This document shows, one piece after another, positions 1 through 9,062 of a stretch of 64,000 nucleotides of DNA (the stretch's first letter is position 1; each line of letters starts with the position of its first letter). The DNA comes from Kistimonas sp964291505 (lineage in GTDB: Bacteria > Pseudomonadota > Gammaproteobacteria > Pseudomonadales > Endozoicomonadaceae): contig OZ220199.1 in NCBI GenBank assembly GCA_964291505.2, positions 682,001 through 746,000 on the forward strand. The letters run 5' to 3'. The notes beneath the pieces were generated by a model. That model was not told the DNA's origin, did no database searches, and was given only the letters and a program-made list of their open reading frames with translations. The position numbers and the translations under genes were made by a program.

Positions 1-1
1 C

Positions 2-2515
2 CTTCTGTTTGCCCGCACAGGTATTCCCCGTTGCCCCAGACACCATCACCCACTGGAAGCACAAACCGTCAGCCAGATGGTTGATCAGGTACTGGCCTTA
101 CCAGAGGGGGAGAAACTCATGATCCTTGCGCCGGTTGTGCGGGACCGGAAAGGCGAACACCTGCACATTTTCAGTGAACTGAAAAGTCAGGGTTTTATTC
201 GCGCCCGCATAGATGGCATTGTGACCGATCTGGATACGCCACCGACCCTGGACAAAAAGCGCAAGCACACGATTGAAGTTGTCGTGGACCGTTTCAAGGT
301 TCGTGCAGACCTGCAGCTGCGTATTGCAGAGTCCTTTGAAACCGCGCTGGGTCTGACTGATGGGCTGGTTGCCGTCAGCTTCATGGATAGTGACCAGGAC
401 GATATTGTTTTCTCTGCCAAATATGCCTGCCCAGAGTGCGGTTACAGTCTCAATGAACTTGAGCCTCGATTATTTTCCTTCAACAACCCAGCCGGAGCCT
501 GCCCAAGTTGTGACGGTCTGGGGGTTCGGCAGTTTTTTGATCCGGACAGAATCATTCAGCATCCGGAACTGACCCTGGCGGAAGGTGCCATCCGCGGGTG
601 GGACCGACGCAGCGTCTACTATTTCCACATGCTGAAATCACTGGCAACCCATTGTGGTTTCGATATTGATACGCCGTTCGATGAGCTTTCTGCGGCACAT
701 CAAGACATCATTCTGCACGGATCAGGGCATGAAGAGATCGATTTCAGCTACATCAATGATCGGGGCGACATATACCGCAAACGACATCGGTTCGAGGGTA
801 TCATCCCTAATTTTGAACGACGTTACCGGGATACGGATTCGCAATCTGTTCGCGATGAGCTATCCAAATTCCTGGCTACACAGGCTTGCCCGAAGTGTAA
901 AGGCACCCGTCTCAGGGAAGAGGCGCGGAATGTGTTTATCGAAGACAACACACTGCCCGAGATTACACGGCTGCCTGTTGAAAAGTCCCTGGCCTACTTC
1001 CAGAACCTGAATTTACCAGGACGTCGTGGTGAGATTGCCGCCAAAATACTCAAGGAGATTTCGGATCGCCTGAGTTTCCTGGTAAATGTTGGCCTCAACT
1101 ACCTGACTCTCGATCGCAGTGCAGAAACCCTGTCCGGTGGTGAAGCCCAACGTATCCGACTGGCCAGCCAGATTGGTGCAGGCCTTGTAGGCGTCATGTA
1201 TATCCTGGATGAGCCGTCTATCGGTCTTCACCAGCGAGATAATGATCGACTACTGAAAACCCTGACCCGCCTGCGTGATCTCGGCAATACTGTCATTGTT
1301 GTCGAACATGATGAGGATGCTATTCGCTCTGCTGACCATGTAATCGATATTGGTCCCGGCGCAGGTGTTCATGGCGGTGGCGTTGTTGCACAGGGGACAC
1401 CAGACGAGGTCATTGCATCTCCCCAGTCTCTGACTGGCCAGTATCTTTCAGGCGTACTGGAAATTGCCATTCCAGCCAAACGACAGCCTGTGGATAAAAA
1501 GAAACTATTAAGCTTGTCAGGCTGCACGGGCAACAACCTGAAAAATGTAAATCTGGAGATACCTTTTGGCCTGATGACGTGTATTACCGGTGTATCCGGC
1601 TCGGGCAAATCGACATTAATCAACAGCACCTTGTATCCCATTTGCGCCCATCAGCTTAATGGGGCAACCACGCTCTCTCCGTCACCTTACCGAAAAATCA
1701 CGGGTTTAGATCACTTCGATAAGTGCATTGATATCGACCAGAGCCCCATTGGGCGGACACCTCGCTCTAACCCGGCCACCTACACTGGGATATTCACGCC
1801 TATCCGGGAGCTTTTTGCAGGCACCCAGGAAGCGCGCTCCCGGGGCTACAAGCCAGGTCGATTCAGCTTTAATGTTAAAGGCGGGCGCTGCGAAGCGTGC
1901 CAGGGTGATGGTGTCATCAAGGTTGAAATGCACTTCCTACCGGATATTTACGTTCCCTGCGACGTCTGTAAAGGCAAGCGTTATAACCGTGAAACCCTGG
2001 ATATCCAATACAAAGGTAAGAGCATTGATGAAGTGCTGGATATGACCGTCGAGGATGCTCTGGTGTTCTTTGACGCCATTCCTGCACTCAAGCGTAAACT
2101 GCAAACACTCATGGATGTCGGATTGTCGTATATTCGATTAGGTCAGAATGCGACCACACTCTCTGGCGGTGAAGCACAACGGGTTAAACTTGCCAAAGAG
2201 CTGTCCAAACGGGACACCGGCAAGACACTTTATATTTTGGATGAGCCGACAACCGGACTTCATTTTCATGATATCCAGCAACTACTGCAGGTACTTCACC
2301 GGTTGCGCGACCACGGTAATACTGTCGTTGTTATCGAGCATAACCTGGATGTTATCAAAACCGCTGACTGGTTGGTTGATCTCGGTCCGGAAGGGGGTGA
2401 TGGCGGCGGTGAAATCATTGCCACAGGTACGCCTGAAGACGTTGCAGCAATTGCTCAATCCCATACCGGTCGCTTCCTAAAACCTATTATTCAGAAAGCC
2501 AAAGCGGTAGACTGA
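2..2515 (+). CDS. uvrA: UvrABC system protein A (5' end outside window)
   Basis: ATPase subunit that finds DNA lesions with UvrB and starts nucleotide excision repair in the cytoplasm. The reading frame is open to the left edge, and the residues before the first internal Met (LLFARTGIPRCP, AQTVSQMVDQ) match the family, so about 115 N-terminal residues, including the first Walker A motif, lie outside the window. Visible are zinc-type cysteine pairs (CPECGY, CPSCDG and CEACQGDG, CDVCKGKR), two ABC signatures (LSGGEAQR), the second Walker A motif (GVSGSGKST) and two Walker B regions (ILDEPSIGLH, ILDEPTTGLH). It ends 6 bases before a strong hairpin shared with the convergent aminotransferase. Identity is secure; only the start is missing. 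Confidence 0.97.
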   Translation, partial: LLFARTGIPRCPRHHHPLEAQTVSQMVDQVLALPEGEKLMILAPVVRDRKGEHLHIFSELKSQGFIRARIDGIVTDLDTPPTLDKKRKHTIEVVVDRFKVRADLQLRIAESFETALGLTDGLVAVSFMDSDQDDIVFSAKYACPECGYSLNELEPRLFSFNNPAGACPSCDGLGVRQFFDPDRIIQHPELTLAEGAIRGWDRRSVYYFHMLKSLATHCGFDIDTPFDELSAAHQDIILHGSGHEEIDFSYINDRGDIYRKRHRFEGIIPNFERRYRDTDSQSVRDELSKFLATQACPKCKGTRLREEARNVFIEDNTLPEITRLPVEKSLAYFQNLNLPGRRGEIAAKILKEISDRLSFLVNVGLNYLTLDRSAETLSGGEAQRIRLASQIGAGLVGVMYILDEPSIGLHQRDNDRLLKTLTRLRDLGNTVIVVEHDEDAIRSADHVIDIGPGAGVHGGGVVAQGTPDEVIASPQSLTGQYLSGVLEIAIPAKRQPVDKKKLLSLSGCTGNNLKNVNLEIPFGLMTCITGVSGSGKSTLINSTLYPICAHQLNGATTLSPSPYRKITGLDHFDKCIDIDQSPIGRTPRSNPATYTGIFTPIRELFAGTQEARSRGYKPGRFSFNVKGGRCEACQGDGVIKVEMHFLPDIYVPCDVCKGKRYNRETLDIQYKGKSIDEVLDMTVEDALVFFDAIPALKRKLQTLMDVGLSYIRLGQNATTLSGGEAQRVKLAKELSKRDTGKTLYILDEPTTGLHFHDIQQLLQVLHRLRDHGNTVVVIEHNLDVIKTADWLVDLGPEGGDGGGEIIATGTPEDVAAIAQSHTGRFLKPIIQKAKAVD

Positions 2516-2521
2516 AAAAAT

Positions 2522-2548
2522 AAAAACCCGGCCGCTAGCCGGGTTTTT
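2522..2548. terminator. Bidirectional rho-independent terminator between uvrA and the aminotransferase gene
   Basis: An 11-bp perfect stem AAAAACCCGGC / GCCGGGTTTTT closes a CGCTA loop. The A-run and T-run flank the GC core on both sides, so it can end transcription of both convergent genes. Confidence 0.9.
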
Positions 2549-2570
2549 ATTTTAGATTCGATGTACAGCC

Positions 2571-3749
2571 TTATGCGTAAACCGCATTCGCTGCCTTGAT
2601 TGATTCGCCGGGTTTAAAGCTATATCCCTGCTTAAGCAACGCGGCTTCAAGCGCAGAAAGACAATTCAAAACATTGGACTGGTTCGCTGCATAGCCCATC
2701 AACCCGATACGCCAGACTTTCCCGGCAAACGCGCCCAGTCCAGCACCAATCTCCAGATTGTAGTCGTGTAAAAGCTGGCTTCTTACGGCAGCATCGTCTA
2801 CCCCTTGAGGGATGACAACTGCGTTAAGCTGCACCAAGCGTTCAGTTTCAGGAACCAGCATTTCCAGACCGATAGCAGCCAAGCCAGCGGTCAGTGCCCG
2901 GTGATGCAGTGCATGGCGCTCCCAGGCATTTTCCAAGCCTTCTTCCTGCAAAATGCACAGTGCTTCATGCAGGGCATACAACTGGTTAACAGGAGCCGTA
3001 TGGTGATAAGCGCGCTTACCTTCACCACCCCAGTATCCCATGACCAGACTCATATCAAGGAACCAGCTTTTTACTTTGCTCTTTCTATCATTAATCTTTG
3101 CGATAGCCGCATCACTAAAACTGACCGGCGACAATCCCGGTACACACGATAAGCATTTCTGTGAACCGGAATAAATAGCATCAATGCCCCACTGATCAAC
3201 ATTCAGTTCACAACCACCCAGTGATGTAACCGTATCGACAATAGTCAAACAATCATGCGCTTTCGCCAAACGACAAAGTGCTTCTGCATCGGATAATGCA
3301 CCTGTGGATGTCTCTGCGTGTACAAAGGCAAGAATCGCTGCATCCGGATGCTTAGTCAGCGCTTCCTCAACTTTGACCGGATCAACAGCCCTCCCCCATT
3401 CTGATTCAACGATGACAGGCACACCACCAAAGCGTTCAACATTCTCTTTCATCCGTCCGCCAAACACGCCATTGATGCAAACAATGACTTTGTCACCTTC
3501 TTCCACCAGGTTTGCGAAACAGGCTTCCATACCCGCCGAACCAGGTGCAGAAATGGGTAACGTGAGGCGGTTTTGCGTTTTGAACGCATACTGAATCAGC
3601 GCCTTTAATTCATCCATCATTCGAATGAATTCGGGATCAAGGTGGCCGATCGTCGGACGAGACAGCGCTTCAGTAATTCGCGGATTAACATCGGAAGGGC
3701 CAGGGCCCATGAGCGTACGTTTTGGCGGATGGAATGAGGTAATTGTCAT
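2571..3749 (-). CDS. Class V aminotransferase, alanine-glyoxylate / serine-pyruvate type
   Basis: PLP-dependent cytosolic enzyme of 392 residues, the usual family length. Conserved features are the N-terminal MGPGPSDVNPRI, the glycine-rich SAPGSAGMEA near residue 70, Asp172 in TIVDTVTSLGG (pairs with the pyridine nitrogen) and the Schiff-base lysine K198 in SGSQKCLSC, followed by PGLSPVSFS. The C-terminal RIGLMGYAAN is also typical. Family members transfer amino groups between alanine or serine and glyoxylate or pyruvate; the exact substrate cannot be told from sequence. It is a single-gene unit converging on uvrA, with about 140 bp between its start and the end of the ribosomal alpha operon terminator. 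Confidence 0.88.
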   Translation of the reverse strand: MTITSFHPPKRTLMGPGPSDVNPRITEALSRPTIGHLDPEFIRMMDELKALIQYAFKTQNRLTLPISAPGSAGMEACFANLVEEGDKVIVCINGVFGGRMKENVERFGGVPVIVESEWGRAVDPVKVEEALTKHPDAAILAFVHAETSTGALSDAEALCRLAKAHDCLTIVDTVTSLGGCELNVDQWGIDAIYSGSQKCLSCVPGLSPVSFSDAAIAKINDRKSKVKSWFLDMSLVMGYWGGEGKRAYHHTAPVNQLYALHEALCILQEEGLENAWERHALHHRALTAGLAAIGLEMLVPETERLVQLNAVVIPQGVDDAAVRSQLLHDYNLEIGAGLGAFAGKVWRIGLMGYAANQSNVLNCLSALEAALLKQGYSFKPGESIKAANAVYA

Positions 3750-3893
3750 GTTCTTCTATCATTCGTTTTTTGGGAGACAAGCTGCCAGCACGGTTTCACA
3801 TGGCAAAGCAACATTCGGCAGGCAGAATACACCAGAATCAGATTCAGTGCGCGTTCCAGAAGATTATTCATGTCGGCACCAAATTACAGGCAT

Positions 3894-3923
3894 AAAAAAA
3901 CCGGGCTTAAAGCCCGGTTTTTT
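3894..3923 (-). terminator. Terminator of the alpha ribosomal operon
   Basis: Stem CCGGGCT / AGCCCGG with loop TAA, flanked by seven A and six T. It lies 10 bases beyond the rplQ stop in the direction of transcription and closes the whole ribosomal protein block. Confidence 0.92.
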
Positions 3924-3932
3924 GTGCTGATT

Positions 3933-4316
3933 TTACTCTTCGTCAGCTGCAACTTCTGCAGGACGATCAACCAGCTGTACGTATGCCATGGGAGCGTTGT
4001 CACCGTGACGGTAACCACACTTCAGGATACGGATGTAACCGCCAGGACGATCCTTAAAACGGGGTCCCAGATCGGAGAAAAGCTTGCCTACGGCTGCTTT
4101 GCTGCGAAGACGGTCAAACGCCAAACGGCGGTTGGCTACGGAGTCTTCCTTAGCCAGGGTGATCATGGGCTCTGCTACACGGCGCAGTTCTTTCGCCTTG
4201 GGCAGAGTGGTCTTGATCATTTCATGTTCAACCAAGGACGCAGTCATGTTACGGAACATCGCAGTGCGATGTGAACTCGTCCGGCTGAATTTTCGTCCAC
4301 TTTTACGGTGACGCAT
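3933..4316 (-). CDS. rplQ: 50S ribosomal protein L17
   Basis: Protein of the large subunit near the peptide exit tunnel. The 127 residues equal the E. coli length and begin MRHRKSGRKFSRTSSHR, the family hallmark. The short acidic tail EVAADEE is ordinary for proteobacterial L17. Last gene of the alpha operon, 30 bp after rpoA, followed directly by a strong terminator. Confidence 0.97.
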   Translation of the reverse strand: MRHRKSGRKFSRTSSHRTAMFRNMTASLVEHEMIKTTLPKAKELRRVAEPMITLAKEDSVANRRLAFDRLRSKAAVGKLFSDLGPRFKDRPGGYIRILKCGYRHGDNAPMAYVQLVDRPAEVAADEE

Positions 4317-4346
4317 AACTCTGATTCCTTACCAGTTGCCTGGCAC

Positions 4347-5348
4347 TTAAGCTGAAACCTTGTCGTCGCTCTTGAGGCTTGCCGGCGGCCAGTTGTCCAG
4401 GCGCATGCCCAGGCTCAGGCCACGAGATGCCAGCACGTCTTTGATCTCGGTGAGTGACTTCTTACCCAAATTCGGGGTCTTGAGCAGCTCTACTTCGGTA
4501 CGCTGGATCAGGTCACCGATATAGTAGATGTTCTCTGCTTTCAGGCAGTTTGCACTGCGCACAGTCAGTTCGAGATCGTCAACGGGACGCAGGAGAATAG
4601 GATCGACTTCGTCTTCCTTGTGCTCCGGCTCAGGTTCAGCATCGCCTTCCAGGTCTACAAACACCGCCAGCTGCTGCTGGAGGATGGTAGCCGCACGGCG
4701 AATCGCTTCGTCTGGCTCAATGGTCCCGTCGGTTTCAAGATCAATGACGAGCTTGTCGAGGTTTGTACGCTGCTCAACACGCGCGTTTTCTACTACGTAG
4801 GAAACGAGATGAACCGGGCTATAGGTGGCATCCAGCTGCAAACGTCCGATTGAGCGGCTCTCATCATCATCTGAACGACGTGAATCAGCAGTTTCATAAC
4901 CGCGACCACGACGAACCTTAAGCTTCATGTTGAAATCAGCTTTTTCGCCGAGGTGAGCAATGACGTGATCCGGATTCAGGATCTCGACATCGTGGTCAGG
5001 CTGAATATCAGCAGCTGTTACCACTCCCTCACCCTTCTTGCTTAAGGTCAGGACCGCTTCATCACGACCCGCCATACGAATTGCCAGACCCTTAAGGTTC
5101 AGCAAAATATCGATGACATCTTCCTGCACGCCTTCAACAGTACTGTACTCGTGCTGTACGCCGTCGATCTCGGCTTCGACGACGGCACAGCCAGGCATTG
5201 AAGACAGCAGGATACGGCGAAGCGCATTGCCCAGAGTATGGCCAAAACCACGCTCAAGAGGCTCAAGCGTAATTTTCGCTCGGGTCGGGCTGATTTCCTC
5301 AACATCAATATGACGAGGAGTCAGAAATTCTGTAGCCGAGTTCTGCAT
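4347..5348 (-). CDS. rpoA: DNA-directed RNA polymerase subunit alpha
   Basis: Assembles the RNA polymerase core as a dimer and contacts UP elements and activators through its C-terminal domain. The N-terminal assembly domain carries LERGFGHTLGNALRRILLSSMPG; the C-terminal domain carries the helix-hairpin-helix NLGKKSLTEIKDVLASRGLS. A GTG codon 15 bases upstream is open, but the ATG beginning MQNSATEF is chosen because it aligns with E. coli and has TAGGTGGGG about 9 bases upstream, giving 333 residues. Sits between rpsD and rplQ, the standard alpha operon order. Confidence 0.96.
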   Translation of the reverse strand: MQNSATEFLTPRHIDVEEISPTRAKITLEPLERGFGHTLGNALRRILLSSMPGCAVVEAEIDGVQHEYSTVEGVQEDVIDILLNLKGLAIRMAGRDEAVLTLSKKGEGVVTAADIQPDHDVEILNPDHVIAHLGEKADFNMKLKVRRGRGYETADSRRSDDDESRSIGRLQLDATYSPVHLVSYVVENARVEQRTNLDKLVIDLETDGTIEPDEAIRRAATILQQQLAVFVDLEGDAEPEPEHKEDEVDPILLRPVDDLELTVRSANCLKAENIYYIGDLIQRTEVELLKTPNLGKKSLTEIKDVLASRGLSLGMRLDNWPPASLKSDDKVSA

Positions 5349-5378
5349 GGATGAACACCCCACCTAGTTATCTATCCC

Positions 5379-5999
5379 TTACTTGGAGTACAGCTCGACG
5401 ATCAAGTTCTCATTGATGTCGGCTGACAGATCACTCCGCTCCGGCAGCGCCTTGAAGGTGCCTTCTTTCTTCTTGGCGTCCACTTCCACCCAAGTCGGGA
5501 AACCACGCTGAGCAGCCAGTTCCAGGGCAGCGCCGATGCGCAGCTGGGTCTTGGACTTCTCACGGATGGCTACAACATCGCCGGCCTTGACCTTGTAAGA
5601 AGGAATGTTAACAGTTTTGCCATTAACGGTAATAGCCTTGTGGCTGACCAGCTGACGAGATTCCGCACGGGTCGAACCGAAACCCATACGGTAAACAACG
5701 TTATCAAGGCGGCATTCAAGCAGCTGCAGCAGGTTAGAACCTGTTGCGCCCTTGATGCGATCTGCTTCCTTGTAGTAGCTACGGAACTGCTTTTCCAGTA
5801 CGCCGTAGATACGACGAACCTTCTGCTTCTCACGCAGCTGAACACCATAGTCGGACAGGCGACCACGACGTTGACCGTGCTGGCCAGGAATGGCTTCAGC
5901 GCGGCATTTTGATTCAAACGGACGAACGCCGCTCTTCAGAAAAAGGTCTGTGCCCTCACGACGAGACAGCTTGCACTTAGGACCTGTATATCTAGCCAT
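5379..5999 (-). CDS. rpsD: 30S ribosomal protein S4
   Basis: Primary 16S-binding protein that nucleates the small subunit body; in enteric bacteria also the translational repressor of the alpha operon. The 206 residues match the E. coli length, starting MARYTGPKCKLSRREGTDL, with the S4 RNA-binding domain at about residues 96-156 (LECRLDNVVYRMGF ... VNGKTVNIPSYKVKAGD). The first Cys-rich zinc motif of some Gram-positive S4 proteins is absent, as expected here. Confidence 0.97.
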   Translation of the reverse strand: MARYTGPKCKLSRREGTDLFLKSGVRPFESKCRAEAIPGQHGQRRGRLSDYGVQLREKQKVRRIYGVLEKQFRSYYKEADRIKGATGSNLLQLLECRLDNVVYRMGFGSTRAESRQLVSHKAITVNGKTVNIPSYKVKAGDVVAIREKSKTQLRIGAALELAAQRGFPTWVEVDAKKKEGTFKALPERSDLSADINENLIVELYSK

Positions 6000-6015
6000 T
6001 TATCGTGACTCCTGC

Positions 6016-6405
6016 TTATACTCGACGCTTCTTGGGCGGACGGCAACCATTATGAGGAATGGGTGTAACGTCAGTGATGTTAGTAATCTTGTAGCCGCAA
6101 GCATTAAGCGCACGAACAGCAGATTCACGACCCGGGCCGGGTCCTTTAACACAGACGTCCAGATTCTTCAGACCGTATTCGGCAGCCGCACGACCGGCAC
6201 GCTCAGCAGCAACCTGGGCTGCGAAAGGCGTGCTCTTACGGGAACCACGGAAGCCGGAGCCACCTGCAGTTGCCCAGGTCAGGGTGTTGCCCTGGCGATC
6301 GGTAATGGTCACGATGGTGTTGTTAAAAGAAGCGTGGACGTGTGCTACACCATCCACTACCGTCTTTTTCACCTTTTTCCGTGAACGAGTACCTGGCTTT
6401 GCCAT
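6016..6405 (-). CDS. rpsK: 30S ribosomal protein S11
   Basis: Platform protein of the 30S subunit contacting the Shine-Dalgarno helix. It has 129 residues with VHASFNNTIVTITDRQGN and the C-terminal DVTPIPHNGCRPPKKRRV, both invariant family segments. The basic N-terminal KPGTRSRKKVKK precedes the fold. Lies between rpsM and rpsD. Confidence 0.97.
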   Translation of the reverse strand: MAKPGTRSRKKVKKTVVDGVAHVHASFNNTIVTITDRQGNTLTWATAGGSGFRGSRKSTPFAAQVAAERAGRAAAEYGLKNLDVCVKGPGPGRESAVRALNACGYKITNITDVTPIPHNGCRPPKKRRV

Positions 6406-6449
6406 ATCAGAAATTATCCTGTGTCAAGACAACTGGTTAAACCAGTGTA

Positions 6450-6806
6450 TTACTTACGGATCGGCTTACGTGGGCCCTTACGGGTACGCGCATTAGTTTT
6501 GGTGCGCTGGCCACGAAGCGGAAGGTTACGACGGTGACGCAGACCGCGGTAGCAGCCCAGGTCCATCAGTCGCTTGATGTTCATGTTGATTTCGCGGCGC
6601 AGATCACCTTCGACGGTATAGTTACCGACTTCGGTACGCAGCTTTTCAACGTCGTCTTCGCTCAGCTGACCCATTTTAGCAGTCGGGTTAATACCGGTTG
6701 CTTCACAGATCTTTTGAGCAGTCTGGCGACCTACGCCGTAGACGTAAGTCAAAGAGATAACAGTATGCTTGTTATCCGGAACATTGACGCCAGCAATACG
6801 GGCCAT
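6450..6806 (-). CDS. rpsM: 30S ribosomal protein S13
   Basis: Head protein that bridges to the 50S subunit and touches P-site tRNA. The 118 residues start MARIAGVNVPDNKHTVISLTY, contain GLRHRRNLPLRGQRTKTNARTRKG and end with a basic tail that reaches the decoding centre. First gene of the alpha unit; 150 bp of leader separate it from rpmJ, the longest gap inside the S10-spc-alpha block. Confidence 0.97.
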   Translation of the reverse strand: MARIAGVNVPDNKHTVISLTYVYGVGRQTAQKICEATGINPTAKMGQLSEDDVEKLRTEVGNYTVEGDLRREINMNIKRLMDLGCYRGLRHRRNLPLRGQRTKTNARTRKGPRKPIRK

Positions 6807-6906
6807 TCAATAGTCTCCGTTAAAGGTTTATCGCCTAGTGCAACGCGAAGGGCGAACCCTAACCCGAAAAACGGTTAAGGATACATTTCGCACGCAAACA
6901 AATCAA

Positions 6907-6932
6907 CCGCCTGATCAATGATGACCAGGCGG
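6907..6932 (-). promoter_or_regulatory. Hairpin in the rpmJ-rpsM intergenic leader
   Basis: On the minus strand CCGCCTGGTC pairs with GATCAGGCGG around the loop ATCATT (10 bp, one G-U pair), followed by a T-rich but interrupted stretch. It lies in the 150-bp gap where enteric alpha operons carry the S4-binding leader. It may be a weak terminator of the spc unit or part of an alpha leader; the sequence does not decide. Confidence 0.5.
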
Positions 6933-6956
6933 AGTATGATTCAAAACCCGAAGAAC

Positions 6957-7073
6957 TCAGCCTTGGCGCTGCTTGTGTCGGGGTTCTGCGCTACAGATCA
7001 CCCGGATGGTGCCGTTACGCTTGATGAGCTTGCAATTACGGCACATCTTTTTTACAGAAGCACGTACTTTCAT
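6957..7073 (-). CDS. rpmJ: 50S ribosomal protein L36 (zinc-binding form)
   Basis: A 38-residue protein beginning MKVRASVKKMCRNCK and ending PRHKQRQG. Cys11, Cys14, Cys27 and His33 form the zinc ribbon, so this is the zinc-containing (C+) paralogue rather than the zinc-free form many gammaproteobacteria also keep for zinc starvation. Translation of the gap between secY and rpsM gave this gene. It closes the spc operon. Confidence 0.95.
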   Translation of the reverse strand: MKVRASVKKMCRNCKLIKRNGTIRVICSAEPRHKQRQG

Positions 7074-7106
7074 GATTCTCTCCACTATCGGCAGAGTTAC
7101 AGGCGA

Positions 7107-8432
7107 TCAGCGCAGTAGGCCGCCAGCACCGTAACCCTTAAGATTAGCTTTCTTCATCAGCGACTCATACTGATGCGACATCAGGTGTGACTGGATCTGG
7201 GACATAGTATCCATGACCACAACCACCACAATCAGCAGCGAAGTACCGCCCAGGTAGAATGGCACGTTTGCCGAAACCACCAGGAACTGTGGCAGCAGAC
7301 ACACTGCTGTCATATAAATCGCACCAACCATGGTGAGACGGGTCAGCACGCCATCAATGTAGCGGGCTGAATGCTCACCGGGGCGAATACCGGGAATAAA
7401 GGCGCCGGACTTCTTCAGATTATCTGCCACGTCCTTCGGATTGAAGACCAGGGCAGTATAGAAGAAACAGAAAAAGACAATACCGGCTGAGAACAGAATG
7501 ATGTTCAGCGGCTGGCCAGGGCCAAGCGCCAGAGCAATATCCTGCAGCCAGTCCATACCTTCTCCCTGACCAAACCACTGCGCAATCGACGCCGGGAACA
7601 GCAGGATGCTTGAAGCAAAGATGGCTGGGATAACACCCGCCATATTGACCTTCAGCGGCAAGTGGCTGCTCTGGGCAGCATAGACTTTACGTCCCTGCTG
7701 CCGCTTGGCGTAATTGACCGTGATTCGGCGCTGGCCGCGCTCAACGAATACCACACCGGCAATGATGGCGACGGCAAGAATACCGATCAGCAACAGCGCC
7801 AGAATATTGATATCGCCTTGACGCGCAGACTCAAACGACTGCCCGATCGCGCCGGGCAATCCGGCGACAATACCTGCAAAAATCAGAATCGATATACCGT
7901 TGCCGATGCCACGCTCAGTCACCTGCTCGCCGAGCCACATCATGAACACGGCGCCGGTTACAAAGGTAGTAACAGCAACAAAGTAAAACCCGAAATCAGT
8001 GGAGAACGAAACTCCCTGATTCGCCAGGCCGACCGTCATACCCATACCCTGAATCAATGCCAGAAGTACGGTACCGTAGCGGGTGTACTGACTGATCTTC
8101 CGACGTCCGCTTTCACCTTCCTTTTTCAGTTGTTCGAGCTGCGGGCTAACCACTGTCATCAACTGCATGATAATCGATGCAGAGATGTAGGGCATGATTC
8201 CCAGCGCCAGAACAGACATCCTCTCCAGCGCACCGCCGGAGAACATATTGAAGAGACTGAGAATAGTCCCTTCGTTCTGACTGAACAACTGAGCCAGCCG
8301 TTCCGGATTGATACCGGGAACGGGGATATGCGCCCCGATCCGGTACACCAGAATTGCCAGCAGAACAAACAGGACGCGAGATTTCAGCTCGCTTAACCCA
8401 CCCTGATTTCCGACAGGTAATGTCTTAGCCAT
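7107..8432 (-). CDS. secY: Protein translocase subunit SecY
   Basis: Central channel subunit of the SecYEG translocon in the inner membrane. The 441 residues show ten hydrophobic segments, the N-terminal RVLFVLLAILVYRIGAHIPV, the plug region GGALERMSVLALGIMPYISA and the conserved cytosolic loops ERGQRRITVNYAKRQQGRKV and NPKDVADNLKKSGAFIPGIRPG. It follows rplO with no spacer, suggesting coupled translation. Its partner SecE is encoded at the far end of the cluster. Confidence 0.97.
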   Translation of the reverse strand: MAKTLPVGNQGGLSELKSRVLFVLLAILVYRIGAHIPVPGINPERLAQLFSQNEGTILSLFNMFSGGALERMSVLALGIMPYISASIIMQLMTVVSPQLEQLKKEGESGRRKISQYTRYGTVLLALIQGMGMTVGLANQGVSFSTDFGFYFVAVTTFVTGAVFMMWLGEQVTERGIGNGISILIFAGIVAGLPGAIGQSFESARQGDINILALLLIGILAVAIIAGVVFVERGQRRITVNYAKRQQGRKVYAAQSSHLPLKVNMAGVIPAIFASSILLFPASIAQWFGQGEGMDWLQDIALALGPGQPLNIILFSAGIVFFCFFYTALVFNPKDVADNLKKSGAFIPGIRPGEHSARYIDGVLTRLTMVGAIYMTAVCLLPQFLVVSANVPFYLGGTSLLIVVVVVMDTMSQIQSHLMSHQYESLMKKANLKGYGAGGLLR

Positions 8433-8867
8433 TTAGTCCTCGACTTTCCCACCAGCTGCTTCGATCGCGGCACGGGCACCCTTGGTGACACCCAGTCCCT
8501 TGATGGTGACAGCCTTGTTCAGCTCACCAGACAGGATGACTTTGGCACGCAGGATGTTGGAAGTAATCAGGTCAGCAGCCTTCAGGGCTGCCAGATCGAT
8601 TACGTCCGCCTCTACAGAAGCCAGCTCAGCGATGCGGATTTCCGCAGTCTGACGCGCCATGCGGGAAGTGAAACCGTACTTCGGCAAACGGCGCTGCAAT
8701 GGCTGCTGACCGCCTTCGAAACCGGGCTTCACAGAACCACCGGAGCGGGACTTCTGACCTTTGTGACCACGGCCACCGGTCTTGCCCAAGCCACTACCGA
8801 TACCGCGACCGACGCGCTTGCCGGATTTACGGCTGCCTTCAGCCGGAGACAGAGAATTCAGATGCAT
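8433..8867 (-). CDS. rplO: 50S ribosomal protein L15
   Basis: Late-assembly 23S-binding protein. The 144 residues start MHLNSLSPAEGSRKSGKRVGRG, with the Gly/Lys-rich extension GRGIGSGLGKTGGRGHKGQKSRSGG that penetrates the rRNA, followed by the globular domain with GLGVTKGARAAIEAAGGKVE. Abuts rpmD (1-base gap) and secY. Confidence 0.97.
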   Translation of the reverse strand: MHLNSLSPAEGSRKSGKRVGRGIGSGLGKTGGRGHKGQKSRSGGSVKPGFEGGQQPLQRRLPKYGFTSRMARQTAEIRIAELASVEADVIDLAALKAADLITSNILRAKVILSGELNKAVTIKGLGVTKGARAAIEAAGGKVED

Positions 8868-8868
8868 T

Positions 8869-9054
8869 TTATTCTCCTTCCACGCGAACCAGGTAGTTAA
8901 CCTTGTTGATCATGCCACGAACAGCTGGAGTATCTTCTACTTCAACAGTGTGATTGATGCGACGGAGACCCAGACCACGAACGCAGGCCTTATGGCTTTC
9001 CAGACGGCCGTTGGTGCTCTTGACGAGGGTCACTTTGATTTTTTTCTCAGCCAT
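8869..9054 (-). CDS. rpmD: 50S ribosomal protein L30
   Basis: Small 61-residue large-subunit protein starting MAEKKIKVTLVKSTNGRLESHKACVRGLGLRRINHTVE, with the conserved GLGLRRIN loop. Found between rpsE and rplO as in nearly all spc operons. Confidence 0.96.
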   Translation of the reverse strand: MAEKKIKVTLVKSTNGRLESHKACVRGLGLRRINHTVEVEDTPAVRGMINKVNYLVRVEGE

Positions 9055-9062
9055 GACCTACC

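Noticed and set aside
5349..5363. Upstream GTG as the rpoA start
   Set aside because: The five extra residues have no counterpart in alpha subunits, and the GGTGGGG stretch is better read as the ribosome binding site of the following ATG.
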